Below, piece by piece: positions 11,925-24,500 of a stretch of 64,000 nt of DNA. Numbering within the stretch: the stretch's first letter is position 1; every line of letters starts with the position of its first letter. The notes beneath the pieces are model-generated. The model saw only the letters and a program-made list of their open reading frames with translations. It was not told the DNA's origin and ran no database searches. The position numbers and the translations under genes were made by a program. The stretch is from Auricularia sp. M13 (Eukaryota; Basidiomycota; Agaricomycetes; Auriculariales; Auriculariaceae), in contig CM073197.1 in the NCBI GenBank assembly GCA_037042915.1, positions 2,914,001-2,978,000 on the forward strand, in the 5' to 3' direction.

Positions 11925-14900
11925 ATACGTTCAAAAAGGCGCGTCCTGACTCCATTTCGATACTTTATTTGCGAAGTTGCCTGCGACTATCGGACTCCGA
12001 ACGTGCACGCTGCGTGAGACCGCGTCCAGCGCGCGCTCAACATGCGCGCGAAGCTATTCGCTGACATTTGGGCCTGCGAGCGCGAGCATGGTGAGCTTAT
12101 TCGCTACATGGATCTGCGCAGTGCGCCGATCATTCCAGCTGCTGTCGCGAATGGCTCGTCGCGCGGCCATTTCGTCGCAATGTGCGGTTTCGCACACAGC
12201 GTGACGACGACATCAATAGGCTGTATTACGCCCTGTTTGCCATGCGCGCCCAATCGATTTGGTGAGTCCTCCAGCATGCGTTCCCACTCCCGCGCTGACC
12301 ATTTCATCTAGCGACACAGTCACGCCTTATGGGCGCGTTATTCATCGCGGACAATTATGGCCCGATGCCCACGCACACCTCCCGGGCGTCATACGAGCCG
12401 AAACGCGAGCCAGCGAGCATTGCGGTCGACTCGTCGCAAGGATCCGCGCGGAGCGCTGATCGTTCCCAGATGCCAACGAGAATATCTCATTGCACGCCGA
12501 ATACGTCGCCGTTAGCGACTTGGTGCACACCCGGGCGACCGCGCCGACTGGGGCTATGACGCGCTGCTTTTCAACTGCGCCCATCACACACATACGCCCG
12601 TCCGCTCGGATTTCTGCGTGCGCGCTGACATCTTCCGCTCATCGTCGTAATAGACAACGACGGCGCTATCTGCAACTCGGAAGGCGTTTGCGCGATGGCC
12701 GACATCATGGTCCGCGCTCAATGCCAACCGAATCGCAAGCCTAGCGGCCTCGCGCGGATATTCGCAAAGAGGATCAGCGCTCGGCGCTGATCATTTCTGG
12801 CTGTCTGCGCGAATATCTCGTTACGCGGTCAGTTCGTCACTTTTTGCGATTTCGAGCACGCGCTGACGGGGCTCTAGATGGGCGCTACGACACCCCGGCG
12901 CCAGAAAATACCCAGCTGCGTCGGTGCGTCTGATAATGGGACTTTCCGTTTGCTAGCTCACGTTTTCACTCAGAGGCGAAATACGCGCTATTTGCGCGCT
13001 CGGAACGGCGGAAGACGACGGCACGGTCTCGCGACACGCCCCTGGGGCCTCGCACCAGCTCATACGCGGAACGCGCGCCGGCGCGTCGAAATGGACTCGA
13101 ACGCGGCTGGCCAAAATGTCCGCAACACACTGCGCGCTCGGACGCGACGCGCGCTCTGCGGCTCGGACGTGCGCACGCTGTGCACGCTCGCACGCTCGAT
13201 GTGCAAGAAAAACGTAGAAATCGACTCACTGCGCCGGTTCACCGTCCGCCCGGCTCGTCTCCGTCCGCGCCGAGGAGCTGTCAGGCGCGGTCAGGCAATG
13301 CAGAAATCGAGCTGGGTGATGCACGGTCGGTGCGTACCTTTTGCGATGTGGTCGAGGCGACGACGCTGATTTGCCGCCTGCGTCACAATCGGTACGGTCA
13401 GCGACGGGTCGGCGCGCGGGTTGAGTGCTACATCGAGCGTGTACATAGGATAGCCATGTGTATGTATATACGAATGCAATAGAGTCTTTGACCCCACCTG
13501 TGACGGACGCGACGAGCGCGTCGGCCTCAACAAGCACGTTCGATGCGGGCGCGAGTGCAGTGCTCAAGCGCGCAGGCGAGGAGCACAGGCAGGGAGAGTA
13601 GCCTGTATAAATGATGAGCGGTACGCAGCGGTGCAGGCGTGGCTGGGAATGGGGGAAAGTGAGGGGAAAGTGCGAACGGGGGAGGAAGGGACTTTGCGGC
13701 ACGCGGCGCACGAGCGCGCACCTTCTATACGCTGAGCAATGACAGCAGTGCGTCATCGCCTGCGGTGTATGGACCTGAGTGCGCAAATCCAACCACGTCT
13801 CAGCTTGAGTGAGAGGGTGCTTCGCGGGAGGTTTGACAGCGTGAGGATGATCGGACATGTCGAACTCGAGCGAACTGCACACCTGCGCCGCTCCCTCCCT
13901 CTCCGCCCTGCATCTCACGTCCAGCACCTCATAGCAAGTAAGCGCGCAGTCTACGTAGTAGGCGCCGGTGAGCAAGAGTGCGCAGGGCGAGACGGGGCAC
14001 GACAGTCGTTCCCACCGTTCGAACCTCCCGCGATGCAGCGCGATGCACGCGCTTCCAGGCACGCGCTTCTCGTGCTTCTCGGACGTCTGACAGCGGTGAA
14101 CTTGGATTTCCCGACGGGAGATCGAGGGATGGTTGGGAATGCGCGCGTTTCGCGACTTGCCACTGGCACGCCACCCTTTGCTTCGCCGTCCCTCGCCTGC
14201 TGCTATCTACTTCAGCCTCGTGTATTCAGAGCTCCCGCAGAGTGTAATACAGTGACGGCATGAAGATTGGCGCACCGTGCGGCTGGAATTAGACCGTGGC
14301 AACTTGATCAGAGGGGCGAATTCACGCAATCCCACTGCGAGTTGAACATTTTCCCGAGCGAGGCGTTGCGCTGGAACTGTATTACATCAAACAAAGCATC
14401 TAGTACTGGCCGTGGTACACGGATTAGCGCCCACGAGGAAGAGGGCGAGTGGGATTAGTAGGTGCGGAGAGTGCGGGGCAGAAACGCATACCCCAGCATC
14501 TCCGCTGTACCGCGAGCTGCTGGCCCCCAGAGCCCAACCCAACCCGCGATCCGCGCATCCAGGCACGTCAGTTGGCGTCTGACGTTTGACATGACAGACT
14601 TAAGCCAGGGAGCGAGACCTGTGGGCGCAGAATCGGGCCTGGTTGAGTACTGCGCACATCTCATGCGTTGCGCCAGGTTCCTCGATCGCGCTCTTCGCTG
14701 TCGTTTCAGCGTTTCTTCCTCTCTTACGTGCATGAGCTGCTAATTCTGCATGCATACAAGGAGTGAATGACGAGCTATGACGGAATGGAGAGTGGCTGCA
14801 CGCGGGACTAGCGTCGAGGTGCGATTGCAACGGCCAACTTCCCTTGCTGCAGACATCCCGTCGCCATCTCTCGTCTCAGCGCCTTCAAATCCCGGGTACA

Positions 14901-16042
14901 AAGTAAAACCAATGAATTCATAGTGTTAAAACCCCTTTTAATCGCCTGAGAGTCCAGAGTGCGAAGGGTAGGGAGCGGCGATGATGCAAACCAACCATTC
15001 CGCCGCTGCGCCATCCACAGAAGCGCAAGAGAAGCGCCAGTCATCCAGGAACAGTTTCTTCCGCCTGACGTAGAGCATTACAGTGCAAATGAGGCTGAGA
15101 TCGAGGGAGGTTGGGTTTGCGCGGTTTCTGCGTATCGCGCGGTTCCCAACAGCAGCTTCGCCTTCGCCTCCCTCACTCATGGCTTCTCTGTCAGTGTCAG
15201 TTTCAGACTGGTTTGCCCGGCGCAGATGTATGGAGTGAATAGGTTCGATGATGACGCATTACACGCACGAGGGATGGTCGCAGGCAGTGCTTTGCTGTGT
15301 CAAAGGGGCACTCGTGAGCTAGTGCTTCTAATGTTGTGCTCTGCAGCATGATCTCAGATCTTTGAATACCGCAAATAGTGTGAATAATGTAGAGCCCAAA
15401 TGAATACAAATGAGTGCTAGTAATCGTGGGATGAGCTCGGCGGACGCGGGGGAGAGCTCTGCTGTACACAACCCAATTCCGCAGCGATGCAATTCGCACC
15501 CCCACACGCAAGCGATCGAAGCGCTGCTCATCCAGGCACAATGTTTGACGCATGACATTGCTTCCAAAGGGCGTTGACATGACACATTGGCGCGTGGGAA
15601 TGGGGTGGTTGAGAGCTGGCGGACTGGTTGTCTGGACTCCAAGTTCCCGATCGCGCGCCGCGGGGCAACGTTTCAGCAGATTTTGGCCCCTTGAGAAAGT
15701 AATTGAGAGAGCCCAGAGGCGTTCCAGCGATGACATCATGGGTTGAGTCTGCATTTGCGTTGCGAAGTAGTCGATTTGGCCGTACTTCGCCGTACTTCGC
15801 CGTGCGCCTTACGTGCGGCGCCAACAGAGTCAATTCGCATCTTGAAGTTCAACTCAGTGAGTAGCCCTGCAATTCTCGCTGTCTCAAACGTTCATGTAGC
15901 TGCAGCTTCTTGCTGCAACTATCCAGGATCGGCAGATTTGCGTGGCGACCCCGGATTTGCACGGTTTGAATCCAATGCTCGCCCACGTGCTGCAGATCCC
16001 GGATTCCAATTTATTGAATAAGCGCCCGTACCTGCAGCTTGA

Positions 16043-16062
16043 ACGCCTTTTAAAAGGCGTAG
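16043..16062. repeat. Perfect 18-bp palindrome
   Basis: ACGCCTTTTAAAAGGCGT reads the same on both strands. It lies about 300 bp upstream of the candidate transcript start in X1 and recurs in X2 near 25518. Confidence 0.5.
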
Positions 16063-16287
16063 ATCCAGAATCGGAGAAGCTGTCGCGGCCTGTCCGCGCG
16101 CTCGCAATCTCGTAACGGGGCTGGCAGCGGATCGGGTGTGCTGTCACCGGCGGACGTCTCGAGCGGAGCAGTGACATCTCGATCGCGGGCGAAGCTTCGC
16201 AGCAGCGGAGGGTCCGACGATCCCAACCGACGTCTCTGCGTTTGAAAACTTTTCAAACTTCCCGACACGTCGTTTCCTCCCGCCAGG

Positions 16288-16296
16288 CTTATAAGG
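16288..16296 (+). promoter_or_regulatory. TATA-like box in segment X1
   Basis: CTTATAAGG lies about 45 bp before an ATG at 16338. The same sequence is in X2. It is the best promoter candidate within X. Confidence 0.35.
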
Positions 16297-16337
16297 CCAG
16301 CCTCGACACACTTTATTCCCACTGAATCCACTCGCCT

Positions 16338-17806
16338 ATGCTCGCATTCTGCCACCCCACCGTCGTGCTGCCCGATGAGCGCGTCAGTTTTGGCCCCGCC
16401 CTCTCGCTCACGTGAGTTGCCGTGACTTTTTTCGCCAGACCCTGCTCGCATCCACCACATATCCCCCCTCATGATCATTCACGGCCTTCATCGTCAACGC
16501 GTTGACTGAGGCTGCTCCATCACGTGACTCGACCGCCCCCCTGCTGCCGCAACCATTGCTGGTGTGGACTAGTCTGACTCTGTTCACACAGACCCAGTCC
16601 TCGTCGTAGCTGCACGACGTGCAGCCACACGCCCTCGCGCTGACTCTCGTCGCTTGCTACCGGTGAGCGCTCTTTACCCTGCTTTTCTCCACCCGCGAGG
16701 CTGACCGCCATTCCGCAGATCGTCGTCCGACTTCCAACCATCGCTCAATGTAAACGTACCGTGAGTCCACTCTGCGTATCGCTGGAGGACCTGAATTTGA
16801 CGTCTTACCTCTGCAGCGGTGCCCTCAGAGTCGCGCGAGCGCACGCCGGCAAACTCCGCAGGTTGACTCTGTACCACAACGTGCAACCTGAACGACGCAA
16901 CACCGCGCTGAACAACCGCTCGGGCTCAACATCTGATGAGGTGAGATATGCGTTGCCTTTCTCGCCAGCGGTGTTGCTGACTACTCCGTCCGATATTGCA
17001 GCTGCACGCGCCGACCGCGAGCTTCCCGCTGAACGCCCGCCGGCGATGCGAGCACTGAGCGCGACTCCGATATCTCCGCGTTGCGTTGGAACGTAAGTCA
17101 GCGCTCTTTTTCTCTCGTAATGTCCAACGCTTGCTCAATCAGATTCATTCATTGCAGCTATCTGACGACATCGGCAGCGGCGTCGCGGACACTGTCGAGC
17201 CAACGGTGTACCTCTGCGCCGCGCTGGGCACCATGGAACTCTGATCCTGCGATTTTAGAACGTGAGTCATGCGTTTAATTTCTCAGTAATGTCCAACGCC
17301 TGTTCCAGACCATCATGTTATCCTGCGGCTGTAGACAACTTGACGGCATCGGGCGCCGACGCGACGGAGGACTCAGAAGTCGCGCTGTGGCGTTTGGCGG
17401 GAAATCAACAACGTAAGAAGTTCGATAAGTCATCCCTTTCAGTAATGTCCAACGCTTGTTCTTTCAGGTTAGTCCAGCCATCGCATTCCGACGCTGCTCC
17501 GCGCTGGCGGCGGCGGATACCCCAGACGGCGTCGCGGCGGACGCAGACTCGTTGCGGCGATGCTGTATGAATCGCCTCAGTGAGTCTCTTTTCAGCCGTG
17601 TTCAGAATTCCCAGGCTCATTCTTTGTCGTTCGTAGACTCGTCTGACGTAGTCCTGCAGCTGGCGCAGGACGTCGATCGGTGCTGCAGTGTCCGCATTGG
17701 TAAGTGCACAACGATTTGGATCTGTACACGACCTCTATTCTGACGTGACATGCAGATTCTCGCGGTGTTTCGCGCGATACAAGTCAACTCGGCGGCCTCG
17801 TCTGAC
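16338..17806 (+). other. Candidate spliced transcription unit in X1, coding status unclear
   Basis: A TATA-like box and an ATG (MLAFCHPTVV...) are followed by a run of canonical splice pairs: about 16662-16717, 16761-16816, 16941-17000, 17093-17157, 17262-17308, 17413-17467, 17581-17636 and 17700-17755. Donors are GTGAGY or GTAAGN and acceptors are YAG. Several intervening exons have attractive frames, such as DNLTASGADATEDSEVALW, AADTPDGVAADADSLRR and SSDVVLQLAQDVDRCC, rich in Asp and Ala. I could not join all exons into one open frame, and no domain is recognised. It may be a fast-evolving or decaying gene, or a spliced non-coding RNA. X2 carries the same structure at +9475. Confidence 0.3.
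17093..17467 (+). repeat. Three consecutive introns sharing an introner-like motif
   Basis: Introns 17093-17157, 17262-17308 and 17413-17467 all follow an exon ending in AAC and begin GTRAG. All contain the block GTAATGTCCAACGCYTG, followed by YTC and a nearby CAG acceptor. Unrelated spliceosomal introns should not share about 17 bases at the same relative place. The pattern is what introner elements (introns spread by copying) produce. It recurs in X2 near 26568-26943. Confidence 0.5.
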
Positions 17807-18929
17807 CGCGGCCGCAACCCTCAACTCTGGCAACCGCGTCACGCCGCGGCTGCGCTAATAGGAGGGGACCCACCGCCCAGCCGTCGACCAACACCGCCGT
17901 CCGTGCGAGGTCGTCCCCGCTGCTGACGGTGCAGACTCCGTGCAACGCGCCGCCGTGACACTCACGCGTGAGTTTTGGCGGACCCCTATGCGATGTCGTG
18001 TTTCTCACATGCACCAGCTGCGCGGATAGTCGTCCTTGACGCCGATCGCCGACCGCAATGATGTCGGTGCGCATTATCGACTTCTGTCACCCCCGCCAAT
18101 GCTAACATGTTGTAGTAGCAAGATACCCGCCGCAGGAACTCGATGCTCGCTGCCAGCTTGGAGACGGACTCGGGGACCGCGCGAGAGGCCCCTGCGCGCA
18201 CGATTCAGCCGCGGTTCCTCGCCGATTCCGTCCCCGCCCCCGCTGGGACAACACCTCCCCGAGTTCGCGTTTTCCAGCGTCGTCAGTCGGCAGCGGAACA
18301 TCCAGTCGGATCCCGGGCCTGCTGCTGCGTTGCAGTCGGCACAACGGCTCCGACAGCGCGCGGCGTCGCGTTCGACGCTCCGAGCATTCCGCCACGCGTT
18401 GGCTGGTCTACAGCATCTCTCAAGTCTCATATCCATTGGTCCCGCGCGCTGGACCCCCCATCTTGCGCCGTTGCGGAGATCGATGCCGGTCTGCGCGCCC
18501 GAGACCTTCTGCATTCACGGCCACCTGCCCGTGTCGCATCTCCCCGCACTTCGGCGGCGGCGCGCGTGTCTCGACAGCTATGCGGACTCGGTGGCCACAT
18601 TTGGAAGACGGGTGAGTGGCTCTCAATCTGAACTTCTGCGCGATGCTGATCCGATATGGAGGTAGTCGTCCTTGACGGCCCATGCATCTGGACGGTCTCC
18701 GGCCGCGCAGACCTCACGCAACGGCGCCATAGTCGTCCTTGACACCACGGTCGGCGCTAATGCCGGAAACTTGCCGGTTTCACCCATTCGTGAGTTTTCG
18801 ACGTTTCCCTCACTCACAAAATTCTGAGAACCCGTAGATTATGAAGGCAGTCATCCTTGGAGCCGTCCAGGACGACGACGGAATATTTTTTATTCCAATT
18901 TCGTATGTTTTTGTTTTCTTGGCCCAGCT

Positions 18930-19834
18930 TCATCTGCGACTCACGGAGCCTCCAGCCAGCCAAGAACGAGGCCGATAGCTATTTTCTGCGTTTTTCTGCG
19001 ACTCGTTTTGTCTTGCACGCCACAGCTGTCGCGCGCACATTACTGTACTCGTCCGCCGCCTGTCAGTAGATAGCATTGAAATATGACAGGCCCGGGCGGT
19101 GGACATATGCGTATGTCCACCGTCCGGGTACTGTACCGCGCCCAGAGGGGGAATCCCTGTCAGTTTGAATTTCTGGCCACCCGCGGACTTGCCTTGGTTT
19201 TTTGTCGATAGCTCAGGCGAGTTTCGACGGGCGTACGGCGCGCTTATCGCCTGCGCGGACGCCACGGACGGAGCAAAGAGTCGTCTATTGCCATTGACAG
19301 TATGTACACGATCCGCGGTCAGGAAGGTCCAGAAGGGCAGCAGGAGGAGCAGCGGCGAGGAGACCAGGGCGGATTGGTATGCTGCGCGGTTGTCAGTGGT
19401 GACGACGGCGACGACGGGCAGGACGGACCGTGGAAGCGGACGTAGTCGTTGTGCGTCTCCAGTATCAGCAGGGCCAGTGCTGCACATCGTCAGCGGCAGC
19501 GTCGGCGAGCACACGACTGAGGCGCACCAGAGAACGGGCCGGCCAAGTAGGCAACGGCGGCGAGGACGTCGACGCGCCATCCAAAGCGCGTCTCCCACAT
19601 ATTATTCGGGTTGGCGCTCTCGTCTGCCAGTGCGGCGGAGCTGGAGCCGGCGGCGGTGGCAAAGGTGGGGATGCCGCCCGCCTGGTAGGACATGCTGCCC
19701 GTCGGCGCCGCTGCGGGCGTGCTGGGGAACCAGGGGCGCTGGCGCTGGGCGAGGGCCGCGGGGTCGTCCGGCGGCGGCGTGTATGCGGCGAAGGACGCAA
19801 AGTGCTGGGACGCGCTGCCCGCCGTGCTCGTCAT
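18930..19834 (-). CDS. Chimeric Tic20-like protein, copy B (native N-part, new C-part)
   Basis: Exons 19834-19528, 19479-19429 and 19381-18930 join in one open frame of 269 residues. The first 140 residues match the complete Tic20-like protein through [24 protein letters not shown] and a shortened Leu-rich segment ending FWTFLT. Six residues (FEHLLH region) are missing compared with copy A. At 19318 the unit boundary is crossed, and the remaining about 129 residues come from segment X and resemble nothing. The third and fourth membrane-region blocks and the native C-terminus are absent. It may be a non-functional by-product of the duplication, but the frame is unbroken and identical in copy C. 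Confidence 0.55.
19091..19128. repeat. Hairpin with 17-bp arms near the end of X1
   Basis: The arms CCCGGGCGGTGGACATA and its near-perfect reverse complement (one mismatch) flank the loop TGCG. It lies within the 3' part of the chimeric Tic20-like frame, about 190 bp from the unit junction. It could be a cruciform or an RNA terminator-like hairpin. Confidence 0.6.
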
Positions 19835-19883
19835 GGACAATGAGGAAAGGACCGGCCGCTGCCGACGCCCGCACTCCGAGTCG
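19835..19883. promoter_or_regulatory. 49-bp divergent spacer, unit 2
   Basis: Same position and length as the spacer at 10285-10333, with a small cluster of substitutions (GGAAAGGACC instead of GGACGGCTCC) that is shared with unit 3. Confidence 0.55.
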
Positions 19884-21537
19884 ATGTCTGCGGAATACGA
19901 CGATGTCCTGACGAACCAGCCCGTCGTCATCGACAATGTGCGCCGCGTTCTTCCTCCTCGTCGTTCGTCGCCGGCGCTTACGCGTGCTGACGCTGGGGGC
20001 GCAGGGCTCGGGCACGATCAAGGCCGGCTTTGCGGGCCAGGACCATCCCAAATGCTTCTTCCCGTCCTTGTACGCGCGCGTTGTTCATTGCGACTGCTGC
20101 ATATATTGACTGCAGCCAGCGTCGGGCGGCCAAAGCACACGCGCGTGCTCGCCGGCGCGCTCGAGGGCGACGTCTTCATCGGCCGGCGCGCGCAAGAGTT
20201 CCGCGGCCTGCTCAAGATTCGCTACCCCATGGAGCACGGCATCGTCGTCGACTGGGACGACATGGAGCGCGTCTGGTCCTGGGTCTACTCCGAGGAGCTC
20301 GGCACTTTGTCGGAGGAGGCGCGTCCAGTCCATTCAACGGCGCCGACGCTGACGCTGACGCTCTGCTCGCAGCACCCAGTCCTGCTCACCGAGGCCCCGC
20401 TCAACCCGCGCAAGAACCGCGAGCTCACCGCCCAGATCTTCTTCGACACCTTCAACGTCCCCGCCATGTACATGAGCGTCCAGGCCGTCCTCGCGCTCTA
20501 CTCGTCCGGCCGCACGACGGGCATCGTCCTCGACTCGGGCGACGGCGTCACACATGCCGTGCCCGTCTTTGAGGGCTTCAGCATGCCGCATGCTATACGG
20601 CGGGTGGATGTTGCTGGACGGTACGGTGTTCATATACCGCGACTGACTGGCTGACATTGAGCTACGCAGAGACGTCACGGACTACCTCCAACTGCTGCTC
20701 CGCAAGGCCGGCCACCACCTGCACACGACCGCCGAGCGCGAGGTCGTGCGCACGATCAAGGAGAAGACGTGCTATGTCGCGCTCGCGCCGCAGAAGGAGG
20801 AGAAGGAGACCCAGGGTGCGCGCTGCCGTTTCGTTCTTCCTTCCCTCCATCATCCCTTTCTTGTCGTCTCTCTTTCATTCTTTCCGTCTCTCGCTGCTCG
20901 AGTGAATGTCTTGCCCCTTGGCCGACTTTCTCGCCGTGGACCTCGGCTGACGCCTCGCACAGGCCGCTCAGAATCCTTCACGCTCCCCGACGGGCGCGCG
21001 GTGCAGCTCGGCGCGGAGCGCTTCCGCGCGCCCGAGATCCTGTTCAACCCCGAGCTCATCGGCGAGGAGTACGCGGGCGTGCACCAGGTCGTCGTCGACT
21101 CCATCAACCGCGTCGACCTCGATTTGCGCAAGGCGCTGTTTAGTAATGTTATCCTGAGCGGGGGGAGTACGCTGTATCAGGGTGAGTAGCACGTGTGCCG
21201 TTGCGCTCTTTTCGGAGTGCAGAGTGCAGGCCGTACCTATCCGCTGCAGGCGGTGCTGACGCCCCGTTCAGGCTACGGCGCGCGGCTGCTGAACGAGGTC
21301 AAGAAGCTCGCGCTGAAAGACGTCAAGATCAAGATCTACGCGCCGCCCCAGCGCAAGTACTCGACCTGGATCGGCGGCTCGATTCTGGCGGGCTTGAATA
21401 CGTTCAAAAAGGCGCGTCCTGACTCCATCTCAATACTTTATTTGCGAAGTTGCCTGCGACTATCCGACTCCGAACGTGCACGCTGCGTGAGACCGCGTCC
21501 AGCGCGCGCTCAACATGCGCGCGAAGCTATTCGCTGA
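19884..21537 (+). CDS. Arp1 (centractin), copy B: native C-terminus replaced
   Basis: Exons 19884-19937, 20005-20069, 20120-20318, 20373-20620, 20670-20815, 20963-21181 and 21272 onward. The actin fold is intact through [17 protein letters not shown] at 21411. The final exon of the intact gene (encoding [11 protein letters not shown]...) is missing, because segment X2 begins 6 bp into intron 7. Unless another acceptor is used, the frame reads through to a stop at 21537, adding a basic 42-residue tail that starts [12 protein letters not shown]. Introns 2, 4 and 6 differ completely in sequence from those of A and C, although exon sequence is nearly the same. Intron 6 is 90 bp here against about 260-270 bp in A and C. 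Intron 3 is a GC-AG intron. Loss of the last conserved actin-fold segment makes full function doubtful. Confidence 0.75.
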
Positions 21538-24500
21538 CATTTTGGGCCTGCGAGCGCGAGCATGGTGAGCTTATTTGCTACGTGGATCTGCGCAGTGCGC
21601 CGATCATTCCAGCTGCTGTCGCGAATGGCTCGTCGCGCGGCCATTTCGTCGAAATCTGCGGTTTCGCACACAGCGTGACGACGACATCAATAGGCTGTAT
21701 TACGCCCTGTTTGCCATGCGCGCCCAATCGATTTGGTGAGTTCTCCAGCATGCGTTTCCACTCCCGCGCTGACCATTTCATCTAGCGACACAGTCACGCC
21801 TTATGGGCGCGTTATTCATCGCGGACAATTATGGCCCGATGCCCACGCACACCTCCCGGGCGTCATACGAGCCGAAACGCGAGCCAGTGAGCATTGCGGT
21901 CGACTCGTCGCAAGGATCCGCGCGGAGCGCTGATCGTTCCCAGATGCCAACGAGAATATCTCATTGCACGCCGAATACGTCGCCGTTAGCGACTTGGTGC
22001 ACACCCGGGCGACCGCGCCGGCTGGGGCTATGACGCGCTGCTTTTCAACTGCGCCCATCACACACATACGCCCGTCCGCTCGGATTTCTGCGTGCGCGCT
22101 AACATCTTCCGCTCATCGTCGTAATAGACAACGACGGCGCTATCTGCACTCGGAGGGCGTTTGCGCGATGGCCGACATCATGGTCCGCGCTCAATGCAAC
22201 CCGAATCGCAAGCCCAGCGGCCTCGCGCGGATATTCGCAAAGAGGATCGGCGCTCGGCGCTGATCATTTCTGGCTGTCTGCGCGAATATCTCGTTACGCG
22301 GTCAGTTCGTCACTTTTTGCGATATCGAGCACGCGCTGACGGGGCTCTAGATGGGCGCTACGACACCCCGGCGCCAGAAAATACCCAGCTGCGTCGGTGC
22401 GTCTGATAATGCGACTTTCCGCTTTCCGGCTCACAATTTCACTCAGAGGCGAAATACGCGCTATTTGCGCGCTCTGCATGGCGGAGGACGACGGCACGGT
22501 CTGGTGACACGCCCTTCGGGCCTCGCACCAGCTCATACGCGGAAAACGCGCCGGCGCGTCGAAATGGACTCGAACGCGCGGCTGGCCAAAATGTCCGCAA
22601 CACACTGCGCCTCGGACGCGACGCGCGCTCTGCCGCTCGGACGCGCGCGCACTGTGCACGCTCGCACGCAAGATGTGCCAAAAAAACGAAGAAATCGACT
22701 CACTGCGCCGGTTCACCGTCCGCCCGGCTCGTCTCCGTCCGCGCCGAGGAGCTGTCAGGCGCGGTCAGGCAATGCAGAAATCGAGCTGGGTGATGCACGG
22801 TCGGTGCGTACCTTTTGCGATGTGGTCGAGGCGACGACGCTGATTTGCCGCCTGCGTCACAATCGGTACGGTCAGCGACGGGTCGGCGCGCGGGTTGAGT
22901 GCTACATCGAGCGTGTACATAGGATAGCCATGTGTATGTATATACGAATGCAATAGAGTCTTTGACCCCACCTGTGACGGACGCGACGAGCGCGTCGGCC
23001 TCAACAAGCACGTTCGATGCGGGCGCGAGTGCAGTGCTCAAGCGCGCAGGCGAGGAGCACAGGCAGGGAGAGTAGCCTGTATAAATGATGAGCGGTACGC
23101 AGCGGTGCAGGCGTGGCTGGGAATGGGGGAAAGTGAGGGGAAAGTGCGAACGGGGAGGAAGGGACTTTGCGGCACGCGGCGCACGAGCGCGCACCTTCTA
23201 TACGCTGAGCAATGACAGCAGTGCGTCATCGCCTGCGGTGTATGGACCTGAGTGCGCAAATCCAACCACGTCTCAGCTTGAGTGAGAGGGTGCTTCGCGG
23301 GAGGTTTGACAGCGTGAGGATGATCGGACATGTCGAACTCGAGCGAACTGCACACCTGCGCCGCTCCCTCCCTCTCCGCCCTGCATCTCACGTCCAGCAC
23401 CTCATAGCAAGTAAGCGCGCAGTCTACGTAGTAGGCGCCGGTGAGCAAGAGTGCGCAGGGCGAGACGGGGCACGACAGTCGTTCCCACCGTTCGAACCTC
23501 CCGCGATGCAGCGCGATGCACGCGCTTCCAGGCACGCGCTTCTCGTGCTTCTCGGACGTCTGACAGCGGTGAACTTGGATTTCCCGACGGGAGATCGAGG
23601 GATGGTTGGGAATGCGCGCGTTTCGCGACTTGCCACTGGCACGCCACCCTTTGCTTCGCCGTCCCTCGCCTGCTGCTATCTACTTCAGCCTCGTGTATTC
23701 AGAGCTCCCGCAGAGTGTAATACAGTGACGGCATGAAGATTGGCGCACCGTGCGGCTGGAATTAGACCGTGGCAACTTGATCAGAGGGGCGAATTCACGC
23801 AATCCCACTGCGAGTTGAACATTTTCCCGAGCGAGGCGTTGCGCTGGAACTGTATTACATCAAACAAAGCATCTAGTACTGGCCGTGGTACACGGATTAG
23901 CGCCCACGAGGAAGAGGGCGAGTGGGATTAGTAGGTGCGGAGAGTGCGGGGCAGAAACGCATACCCCAGCATCTCCGCTGTACCGCGAGCTGCTGGCCCC
24001 CAGAGCCCAACCCAACCCGCGATCCGCGCATCCAGGCACGTCAGTTGGCGTCTGACGTTTGACATGACAGACTTAAGCCAGGGAGCGAGACCTGTGGGCG
24101 CAGAATCGGGCCTGGTTGAGTACTGCGCACATCTCATGCGTTGCGCCAGGTTCCTCGATCGCGCTCTTCGCTGTCGTTTCAGCGTTTCTTCCTCTCTTAC
24201 GTGCATGAGCTGCTAATTCTGCATGCATACAAGGAGTGAATGACGAGCTATGACGGAATGGAGAGTGGCTGCACGCGGGACTAGCGTCGAGGTGCGATTG
24301 CAACGGCCAACTTCCCTTGCTGCAGACATCCCGTCGCCATCTCTCGTCTCAGCGCCTTCAAATCCCGGGTACAAAGTAAAACCAATGAATTCATAGTGTT
24401 AAAACCCCTTTTAATCGCCTGAGAGTCCAGAGTGCGAAGGGTAGGGAGCGGCGATGATGCAAACCAACCATTCCGCCGCTGCGCCATCCACAGAAGCGCA

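Larger units (their letters stand above)
9752..19317. repeat. Tandem array unit 1 (Tic20-like 5' part, Arp1 copy A, segment X1)
   Basis: Homology to units 2 and 3 begins at GTCAGGAAGG inside the third exon of the Tic20-like gene. The unit runs through Arp1 to GCGCGT at the start of Arp1 intron 7, and then through 7.4 kb of segment X. Unit 2 is 19318-28792. Unit 3 (28793-31022) stops at the same GCGCGT and continues into the native Arp1 3' end. Confidence 0.85.
11945..19317. repeat. Segment X1, 7.4 kb, duplicated as X2
   Basis: X1 starts directly after TTCAAAAAGGCGCGT of Arp1 exon 7/intron 7 and ends at the Tic20-like homology of unit 2. It is nearly identical to 21418-28792; the offset stays within 9473-9476 bp throughout, with a few indels. 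Differences concentrate in the first 1.1 kb. No transposase, reverse transcriptase or other known domain was recognised on either strand. Its ends show no terminal repeats or target duplication. From 12.0 to 13.2 kb the motif GCGCTGATCATT and variants recur. From 13.7 to 15.8 kb there are only short frames. From 16.3 to 18.7 kb there is a spliced-looking region. Confidence 0.8.

Noticed and set aside
13226-14062. 278-codon minus-strand open frame in X1, identical in X2
   Set aside because: Identity between X copies explains its conservation; composition is low-complexity and no domain is seen.
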